A stretch of DNA of 64,000 nucleotides, taken from assembly GCA_963969495.1 (NCBI GenBank), contig OZ018330.1, forward strand, positions 47,712,706-47,776,705. Direction: 5' to 3'. Below, piece by piece: positions 55,819-64,000 of the stretch. The notes under the pieces were generated by a model. It worked only from the letters and a program-made list of their open reading frames with translations. It did no database searches and was not told the origin of the DNA. The position numbers and the translations under genes are program-made. Each line of letters opens with the position of its first letter. Position 1 is the stretch's first letter. The stretch is from Ceratothoa steindachneri (lineage: Eukaryota > Arthropoda > Malacostraca > Isopoda > Cymothoidae).

Positions 55819-56854
55819 AGTAACAAGGAGTAACAAGGAAAGGAAGTACCCTAGGAGACCTTACGGTCCATTCAAAGAGGGTACCTTTGGACTAGCAATC
55901 AAGCAGGCACATGGCTGCTCAATTGTTTTGCGTCCCTAAACGGCCACTTTTTAAGACTTTGTCCAGTCTTGACTTGAACTGGTCAACAGATTCACTGTTG
56001 ACAACTTCCACTGGAAGTGCGTTCCACATACCGCAGATACTGTAAGTGAAAAAATGTCCACACAGATTGCGGTTGTAACGCTTCAGTTCAAGTTGAAGCC
56101 GTGATTGCGCGTTCTGTTCTCACTTAGTGTGAAAATATCCCGGTAGTCAACATTGTCGAACCCTCGAAGTATTTTGAAAACTTCGATGAGCTGACCACGC
56201 AGCCTACGGGTTTCCAGCGAGAACAGATTTAATTCCCTTAGTCTATCCTCATAACTTTTATGTTGGATAGAGGGGATCAGCTTGGTTGCCCTGGCTTGTA
56301 CGCGTTCCAACCTTGCGATATCCTTTCGAAACGAAGGACTCTCCAAAATTGTACGGCATACTCCAGGTGCGGCCGAACGAGGGAGTTGTACAGACAAAAT
56401 ACTATCTCCTTGTTACGGTATCCAAACTGGCGCTTTATGTAGCCTAACATCCTTTGGGCTTTCTTCTCTGCCTCGATGCACTGTTTCGAGAACTTGAGGT
56501 CGCTAGGGATAGTTACACCCAAGTCCTTTTTAGTATTACTCGATTCAAGAGCAGTGCCCTTAAGGATATAATAATATTGGGGGTTTCTGTGGCCGATATG
56601 CATTACTTTGCATTTGTTCACGTTAAAAGGCATTTGCCACGTGTCCGACCACTCCCCAATCTTCCCAAGATCTTCCTGCAGGCGGGCAGTATTTCCATCC
56701 TTTGCAACGTTCATACCAAGCTTGGTATCGTCGGCAAATTTAGAAATCTTGGTAACCATGTCACCGTCCATGTCGTTGACGTAGATGATGAATAGTAGTG
56801 GTCCTAGGACAGAACCTTGAGGCACCCCGCTAGTAACGGGTACCCACTCAGAAG
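55819..56854 (-). mobile_element. CR1-like LINE, second copy, nested in Tc1 copy B
   Basis: The 3' end GAGTAACAAGGAGTAACAAGG begins at 55819, and the 5' truncation is at about 56854. The minus frame 56879-56277 carries SGVPQGSVLGPLLFIIYVND, SKFADDTKLGM (intact ADD catalytic box), DTWQMPFNVNKCKVMHIG, LGVTIPSDLKFSKQC and SLVRPHLEYAVQFW. After a shift, 56397-56083 gives TKLIPSIQHKSYEDRLRELNLFS, LRGFDNVDY and the RNHGF end. It shares nearly all of this with 41760-42877, including the duplicated CTTGTTACTC tail, so the two come from one recently active family. Confidence 0.9.
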
Positions 56855-57410
56855 AATGTTCCGTGCCACACAGCCACAATAGTGAAGTAGCTCTTGGATT
56901 CTAAAAATATTGAGGTAATGAACTAGAATGTCTGGAGCTCTATATTTAAACCTGAGTAGAAACATTTGCAAGATCCTCAGTGAGAACTTTAAGGCCCAAA
57001 AAGCAAAGGATTTTTGAAGATTTATAACTAAGATTGAAAGAAAAAAATGCCATAAAATCACATCCGAACAATGCGACCAATTGGGAAGTCCTGCAGCCGA
57101 ATATGTTTTTAAGTCCTTTAGAACAAGGTCCTGCATATTTCCTAGGAATATTCTGTTCAGTTGTCATTGGTTTCTGGTTATGTCTGCTTTTCTACAGATC
57201 GTTCAATAGTTTTGGGCGAATAATTTATTCAAATACACATTACTTTATTCATAACTATATTTATCCATGTTCTATGAAATGAAACATGGACATTATGTAT
57301 CAGGGACAAATTTGTTCGAATCGGATGTGAAGCAGCATTTAAGGCGTCAATTTGAAGGAGTTAATTGTTGAAAGATTTCAAATTCTGTTTTGAACCACGG
57401 GTGGTGGTAA

Positions 57411-59080
57411 TACCACGAATGTGCTGGAGTTGTAGATGTGAATATCTTCGGACAGGTGCTCCTAAAGAACCCTTCTTCCCAAAGCCTAATAATCTAACAT
57501 AATATATATAAAAGGATATTAAATTGAGTCCATACATGAATAAATACTGCATAAATCATTAAAAAATACCAAATATATCATCGAAATAAAAGTACTGCGA
57601 GTTCGTTCGTCATCCTACGATGGATATTACAGCTAACTGCGCCCCAGGGACAGAATTAGGAATGATCTCGTGCAGACCGTGATTTGAGGTTAATAAATTA
57701 TTCCAACCAAAAACAGTCCATTTTGAGTTCATAGTAATGCTATTCAAACACAAGCAAGAAGTGGATCAAGTAAAGATAGGCCTTCTCAGTAAGTAAGGTA
57801 AATTTAAAACTGGTATGTATGTGGATTAAGTGTAGGCTTTAAGAGAGCTGGCTGAGAAAGCGAGGGATAAAAATGGTTGTGCGGTTGCTAGGTTAAATGC
57901 ACCTAGGAACAACACATGTTAGTGTTTGATTTATGGTAGGTTCCAAGAGTATTTGGAAAGGGAAGGGGGGCAGCTAAACCATTAAATGATGTGACTAGTG
58001 TTTAGGTTAAAATAAGACGCGTTCACTTGAAAGATGATCGGAGTGAGTAGTTTAATATATGTGATGGTAGGCAAATATGTGCGGTGTCGCCATGTTCATA
58101 TATTTAAAGATAGTTTGGCCAAGAAAAGTATGAATGGAAATAATGGACAGTTTTGTGAGATTTATTTGGAGTGGTGAGTGATAAGCTGTGTCTAATTTGG
58201 TGTATGCTGATGAGAGTCTTAGGGGCTGAGAGGAGGAAATTTGAAAATGTTCATGGGAGCATTTGAGTGCGTAGATGTGAAGAGAGGGTTTAGAGCAAAT
58301 GCATGGAAGAGAGGGGTGATGGGATTTGACCGCGTGGATGGAGCGGTAAGTGGTTTTTGCCTTCTAGGGTGTACTCTAAAGGATATCCCATAACATCCAT
58401 GGATGGCTAGAGCCGCAAAATCACTCCAAAGGATAGTGTTAATGTAAAAGAACAACCTCTGACTCCCCCCCCCAACTTTATTGAAGACACATGCGATTGT
58501 ATCCCGCCATGGACAACGTCACTTTCTGTTTGTTCATTCACGAATTTTCGACTCCTAAGCGCATTGGGGAAATATTCCCCAATCCGGCGAACTCGTACCA
58601 AGCCTCCCCCCCCCCGGTGACGAGGCGAGCAAGAGCAGCTATTTCTCGCACCTTGCTGCTAAATGATGAATCTACTCCGCCTCCGGATTAAGATGTCTGT
58701 AGCTGATGACTCCTTTCTCCAAAATCCTCCTTCCCCCTTAGAATCGGGCATATAAACACTCGGGTTATACTGTAGTTCTAGGAGTCCAGCACGCACGCCA
58801 AGGCCGTTCTCATCGTCTCAAGTCTAAATCCAGTGAGCGTTCGTCAGACAGCAAGACTTTCTCGGCCGTAATTCTACCCCAGTCAATTGGTAGCTTCTGT
58901 GAACGGCAAGCCTTTGAATTTGCGCAACAGTCTCCCTTCGTTTAATCGAACCGAAGAAAATCTCCATCAATTACCTTTGAGGAAAAGAAGTTTTCTCTTC
59001 CAGCAGAATTAAGAGAATTCTCACATTTCCCGTCGAACGTCATCTTTGAAGATTGGTTATATTCATCGGAAGGTTGGTTT
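57411..59080. other. Unassigned region
   Basis: No family recognised. The minus frames at 58601-58407 and 58455-58219 are open but show no known motif. There is a C-run at 58468 and another at 58604. Confidence 0.3.
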
Positions 59081-59177
59081 GGATCGTGCCCCACCTGCCT
59101 CATTTGGATCGTGCCTTACTTGCCTCATCGGATCGTGCCCCACTTGCCTCCTCGGATCGTTCTCCACTCACCTCATC
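59081..59177. repeat. 24-bp minisatellite, 4 units
   Basis: Four tandem units starting GGATCGTGCC (59081, 59106, 59130, 59154), the first one base longer. Read on the minus strand, they give an 8-residue repeat of the form EASGARSD inside an open frame (59285-59100). Confidence 0.9.
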
Positions 59178-62100
59178 GCAAGAAGGACCTTCCTGGTAGT
59201 CACTGACCCGTAAAACTGAAACCCCTTCCATTATTAATATTGTCAAGTTTCCCCCTTCTGTTCTGAGCATAGTAACGATAATCAATTAACTCTATTTGAG
59301 AATCCATCCTTATAATAATTATCAAGAGACTATTTCATTTTAAATAATTCCCTTTTGCCTATTCTTATTCTTATTTTGATCTTTGTAAATAAAATTATAT
59401 TTTTGTTGTTTCATCTTTAACTAACCTTGAACGATACGCTCGGCCTATTCAAGTAAATCTCGCCAACCAATTATGCACTCTGTCTGATTATTAAGGATTT
59501 GAAACCCAACGCCTCAAGTTTGACCTCCTATTCGGTCGTTAATCCATGCGAACAGTCCTTCAACGGTTCGCGTTGCAGTAGGTGATTAAGTCACACCCCA
59601 CATAATATAGTACCACAACAGTCAATAACATTGCTTCGAAGTTATCACTATTTAAGGCTTGTGAAAAGCTCTTTCATGCTAACACAATATACACTAATAT
59701 CACTATTAAAATATCTGCAATTTATACCCTAAGAAAGAATTCAAATAGCACAATTACCTTCCTTCTTCATATACTATCTCCTCCTATGGTAAATATTTCA
59801 GAAATCTACCACTCTATTACCGAAAAGGTATTTTGGGCTTGCAACTTACACCTATGTTTTCTAAGCTTCAACTGCCAACCCCTAATCCTATTACTACCTT
59901 CCAACTCGAAGAACTTTCAAAATCCAATTAATCCTAACAGAAAAAATATTAAAATGCTCAATATTTCCCCTCTCCCACACTTTCTTCCAAATAAGAACAT
60001 ATTTAAAACCTTCAGTCTATTACATTTTCAAAGTCGCTCAGGAAGTCCAGCCTATTTAAATTACTCCATGATCCTACAAGCTCCCGAGCAAGGCCCAGAT
60101 CCGAGCACCAGAGATAAGCAGTATTGGGACAGGCGCCTTTTACGTAGTTGCCCTCGAATCGGACATTCAATCCAAAGTGGTGCATTGTTTGAGGCACCGA
60201 GGAATCTCAGCAGAAAGGCTCAATTTATGGCTCCATCCGATAGTGCTGGCCAATGAGTCTGTCCGATTCAGAGACGCCAGAAAATGACTTGATACCGTCG
60301 ATGCATTTGGGATATAAAACCACAGGAAAAGTCAAGACGCATTGGGGCGGAACAAAATTCCAGGACAACATCTCATATCTTATTTGCGATGTGACCTGAT
60401 CAGCGGACCTTATCCTGTTCATCTAATGAGTATGGTGAAGTGCGATACACCGGTCGGATATCTCACTATTTGCATACAGCCGGGCTCCTCATCATCAAGC
60501 TCGTTCTCAACAACCCCCCTACATATCCAGGGATCCAACAAAAGATATTCTAGACATTCAGGCTTGGCGTTACTGATGCTGCTGATCAGGGTGTGGAGAT
60601 TCTAGGTCATCAAAGGTAATTATCGCATTCTGCAAGGCGCTATAGATTACAGAAATTTCTGAATACCTGGACCAGTGCATAATTTATCGCACCAAACGGT
60701 ATAATGTAACCAGGTCCAATAACTACGAACGCAATACTCCGTGATCTGTAGAATCTATGTGAGCATAAACCTGAGAACCACCCCTAAGAGAGTTACACCG
60801 AACCTTTGAAGGAGTTCCACATCCCTCAAATTGAAAGACATAGAGAGTGATCATCATCTCTGGTTGGCATGGTCAGCGACGAAATCAGATGTTGACGAAA
60901 TGAAAGACATTGGAAAATACGGTATACGATCAACAAAAACCTATAAGGCCATCGTGCACTCTGCAAAACGCCAAGATGATGGAATATTCACCCTATGGAC
61001 AAGATGCTTTCTACATGAAACATAGAATTGGCACCAGTAGCGAACTGGAAAACATTTTGGTGGAAGGAATCCACTATCCGCATTTGACTTTAGGATGAAT
61101 ATATTTCGCACCTTTAGGTCAGGTTTTGAGTGAACAAAAGAAAGGTAAAACAGAAGTAAAGAAGCATATCAACACCCTACCTGCTGATCAATACAAAACA
61201 TATAATCTCCAATGCGCGGGGATAAATGAACCCAAGGCTGATTCGTATATGACCAATGGGAGGCGTCGAACGAAATCAAGACGAATACATCGTTGAGGGT
61301 CCTGCCCTGTAGACGAACTACTTGAAAAGGAAACCTTCGCAGATATCATTATCCAGCAGGAGTAGAGAAACCACTGTAGTATTCAACTTAAAGAGTTCAC
61401 ACTGTGCAGAAGACAGATGACTTCCAATGACAAAATAAATTAGCTAACATTTATTCATTTTTCAAACTACCTCACACGCAGAATGTTATGGAAATTAGGC
61501 AGGAAACAGCCGATGTAGAAGTAGATATTTCTCCCACGTTTGCTAAAATCAATCAGAGTAAACTTTGGCCCAGAATCTGAGCAGATATCTGACAGAAAAC
61601 CCAAGCATTGATTACCTGGGAATCGAAACATGTTGTACTGGATATCGTCTGGCTCAAGAGGGTTATTTGTGAAAGTGATGTATAATCAGAGGCATGTAGT
61701 GCCCGCACTAAGTGATTGTAATTATGTTGGACCAGCATCCCGGCGGTAAAATGTGGAGAAAGCAGTAGCAAAGACATTTGATTGGGAAAGGATCAATTGC
61801 GTGGACGTCATCTCGATTGTGGAATGTGTAGAAAGTGGTAGCAAAGGATTTTGTCAGACACTGAGTCCGAGGTCATGATTCCGCTTTCCTGGAGGATGGT
61901 TTTTGAATCCTAGTTAAATATACATGGAATACTTTGACACGATTTTGCACCTCCACCCAAATGTTTTTTTTTATATTGTGAAAGGAAATGTGTGCACTCC
62001 AGAAGGAAAGACAAGCGTGCTTCGAAGTGCAACGGAATCTGGCTCTCGGTAAAGACGCACGGATGGCACTTATAGTGCTTATATGCATATCGCATCTCTC

Positions 62101-62889
62101 CGGTATCTTTCTCCGACTCGGATGTTAACGAGAGAAGCAAATGGAGTATAAAATGGCAAAGATTCGAAGATCAGAAGCAAAGGCCCCAGTAATGAGGCTG
62201 TGAGAGAAGAACTCAAAGGTTTCATCAACCGTAATAAATTCGAACTAAGATAGAGATTTCAGTCAGTTCCTCGAAAGTGGGTCACCGTGCTCTTTCTAAG
62301 TACAACAGAGGTAATCTTTCGAGCAGTAGCAGCCCATTAGAAATGATTTGATTTTGAACGTCATTGGATCCATGGAAGTCTTTGATTCCCACTTATTCAA
62401 AGTCCCCTTGTGCGTCAAGAGACACGTAAAGGCAGTAACATGAAGTAGGTTCTAGTCCATCGATGCTTGAATTCTTCTACATTAATAAATTCAATCTCTA
62501 GCTCTTTTTACTGTTTCGTTATGATCCACCACCAAGGAATGAGAGTGTTTTCTTCCTAGAGAAGGCGTCTAGTGATCAGATCCCCGAGAAGGAGAAACGG
62601 CTTCATCAACAGACCTATACACAGCGGCCTACGTGTAAAGGAATATAAATACAAAAGAAAACCTTTTTGCAGATAGAGAGGTACTACTAAAGACTTATTG
62701 GAGGTATTTATAGACAAAGGAAGAAAGGAGACATCACATCGTATGTGAATTGCACCCTGACCAGCTAAACCCCCATCTAATGGGTGGGTGGGCCGTGAAA
62801 CTCTCATAATCCGGGAACGTGGGCAGGTGGGCCAAATCCACAATAGTCTCTTAGTGGGAGACAGCTAAAGGTGAAAGGATGGAGACGAT
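59178..62889. other. Unassigned region with several open but unrecognised frames
   Basis: The longest frame, 59786-60253 (plus, 156 codons), has a low-complexity N-terminal half (Asn, Phe, Leu-rich) and a different C-terminal half (QYWDRRLLRSCPRIG). I do not recognise it and its composition changes midway. Frames at 60342-60602 (plus), 60831-61022 (plus) and 62843-62556 (minus) are also unplaced. Degraded retroelement sequence is likely but not shown. Confidence 0.35.
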
Positions 62890-63260
62890 CTTTTGCAGTT
62901 CGACCCTAATGAAATTGCCTTCCGAATCTATCCTGAGGGATTCCCTAGGGTTCTTTTGAGGAAAAGGTCCTCACAAGAATGGCGGTAGGCCGCTCGGTGA
63001 CTGACCTCCGAGAGTTATTAGATTTGGAACGCGCCATTGGCCCCGTTAGATTCGAGGAGTTATTTGTTTGAGAACTTTTGGCTCGGTAGGCGAGAGCCTT
63101 CGCTTCTCCTTCCTCGGCTTTTCTGGCCGCACTCCGTCCTATGAAGTGGAAATGATAAAGCAAACAACCATTTGTTGTCCTCCGTCAAGATTCGGCGGAC
63201 GATCAAGAGAGCCAACACTCCCTTATTGCTAACCTCCTTCGGGGGGATAAGCTTTGAAAT
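62890..63260 (-). pseudogene. I-clade LINE ORF1 fragment
   Basis: The minus frame 63163-62945 reads RSVTERPTAILVRTFSSKEP near its end, with Lys/Ala/Glu-rich sequence before it (ARKAEEGEAKALAYRAK). The same nucleotides align with 17540-17640 of the I-clade LINE (GTCCTCAC-AGAATGGC-GTA pattern), where the protein reads RTAIPVRVFFSK. This makes it a second, separate piece of that family. No other domain of the element was found nearby. Confidence 0.45.
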
Positions 63261-63446
63261 GGATGAAGGAGCAAAACGTATAGATTTGGCAAAGAATTTT
63301 GACTATTCTTCTTATACTATTACTACTTTGATTAGAAATAGATAGAATCTTGTGGTTCGAGCTGCTGTTAGTGTTTCATGCATTTAAGTGAGTGTCAATT
63401 GATTAATTGCGAGAGTGAAATGGAGAGTTAGATAAAGAATTTGAAA
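63261..63446. other. Short unassigned interval
   Basis: AT-rich, with no feature seen. Confidence 0.3.
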
Positions 63447-63638
63447 ACAAGGTCAAAAGATCTAAGTTGCGTGCTCTCAATTATTTCGATAATTAAAAAA
63501 AATAATTAACAAATGTATTATCAATTAACAAACATATCATCTGACGATACAACCTTCAAAACTTTCTAAAACTCATTGAAAAGTCAAATGGTTGCCATCC
63601 CACCGACCTAGTAACTATAAGAGTGGCGTGCACGCGAC
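63447..63638 (+). mobile_element. Undescribed dispersed element, copy 4, degenerate
   Basis: The left end ACAAGGTCAAAAGATC at 63447 corresponds to the family's GGTC...GACC hairpin start with changes, followed by AAGTTGCGTGCTCTCAA. The right end GGCGTGCACGCGAC stops at 63638 and is followed by TA. The middle is shorter and diverged, with ACAACCTTCAAAACTTTC matching ACGACCTTCAAATCTTTC of copy 3. Confidence 0.65.
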
Positions 63639-64000
63639 TAAAAACAAGAATCATTTAATGATTTAAAGTCCGCGCCCATTGGAAAAGGTGCAAGTGCTCT
63701 TTAAATCTAGTCTGTGGTAGTTTGTGCAATTGTTAAAAATGCTGGCTTCGTAAGTTTATTAGACGTGTAGAAGATGCCAGTGCACATAAAGAGAAGACTG
63801 TTAAGTTTAAGTAGTGTAATAACTTTGTGTAAGGGAACCATTACCTGCCACATCTGGTCTTTAATTGGGATAAGAACGGCCTATTTGCAAGAAATTGCCT
63901 TATGATTGTATATAACGAAAAATGTTTCTGATTTTTTGTAAAATAGGTGGCTAGTGCTCGTCTTTTGTGGTAATGCCTCAAGATAGCAATGCTCTCATAA
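63639..64000. other. Unassigned end of window
   Basis: No gene or repeat recognised. Confidence 0.3.

Larger units (their letters stand above)
54758..57410 (+). mobile_element. Tc1-like transposon, copy B, with a nested LINE
   Basis: The left end CACTATCGTTCAAAACTAG at 54758 matches copy A's terminus, and a right end with GTTTTGAACCACGG lies near 57395. The transposase on the plus strand has NVARKILASLEWL and an AARLAFATAHSLWNG-like stretch (from about 55435), then KFYLFGLDVKY. After the LINE (55819-56854) follow NVPCHTATIVK, LDSKNIEVMN and, near 57040, ITSEQCDQLGSP. The LINE interrupts the gene between the codons for Gln and Asn of the QQDN catalytic box. Without the LINE the element would be about 1.6 kb, the usual Tc1 size. 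Confidence 0.82.

Noticed and set aside
59786..60253. 156-codon plus frame as a host gene
   Set aside because: Low-complexity N-terminal half, composition change in the middle, no motif and no splice context. I cannot support it.

Overview
The window looks like transposon-packed, AT-rich metazoan nuclear DNA, most likely from an arthropod. That guess rests on the abundance of mariner and Tc1 relics, piggyBac, I-clade LINE, Penelope-like and gypsy fragments, (TA)n tracts of up to about 200 bp, and degenerate pentamer arrays close to the arthropod telomere unit TTAGG. I found no convincing single-copy host gene, no intact tRNA or rRNA gene, and no prokaryotic feature. Nearly every coding stretch I recognise is a broken mobile-element gene, and many long open frames are artefacts of (TA)n read as Ile-Tyr.

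Layout. 1-5,200: piggyBac remnant (-), (TA)n-flanked inverted repeats, a decayed Penelope-like element (+), a 200-bp (TA)n tract and a gypsy integrase scrap (-). 6,380-7,435: a LINE reverse transcriptase scrap (+) and a tRNA-derived SINE (-). 7,790-13,580: a decayed Polinton/Maverick (adintovirus-like) block on the + strand with packaging ATPase, a small conserved ORF, major capsid protein and adenain-like protease. 15,190-19,250: a Penelope endonuclease scrap and a GC-richer I-clade LINE (-). 20,350-31,560: gypsy RT (+), a 369-bp mariner MITE, Tc1 copy A, LINE fragments and a 1.8-kb mariner with roughly 210-bp inverted ends. 33,016-37,250: a pair of about 260-290 bp direct repeats 3.9 kb apart, possibly LTRs. 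41,760-49,604: a CR1-like LINE, a MULE scrap, a DIRS-like element, a mariner, a Tc1 scrap and two head-to-head SINEs with (TA)n tails. 51,678-57,410: a nearly full-length Tc1 (-) and Tc1 copy B, which carries a nested CR1-like LINE. 59,000-64,000: minisatellite, an I-clade LINE ORF1 scrap and unassigned DNA.

The most interesting object is an apparently undescribed dispersed repeat with four copies (8187-9697, 29271-29673, 50049-50302, 63447-63638). The first copy sits inside the Polinton ATPase gene, so the gene itself fixes both element ends and shows a TA target duplication. That copy also holds about 1.1 kb of degenerate TAGCC/TAGCA/TAGTA pentamers.

All family calls come from reading translated motifs by eye. 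Coordinates of decayed elements are approximate.
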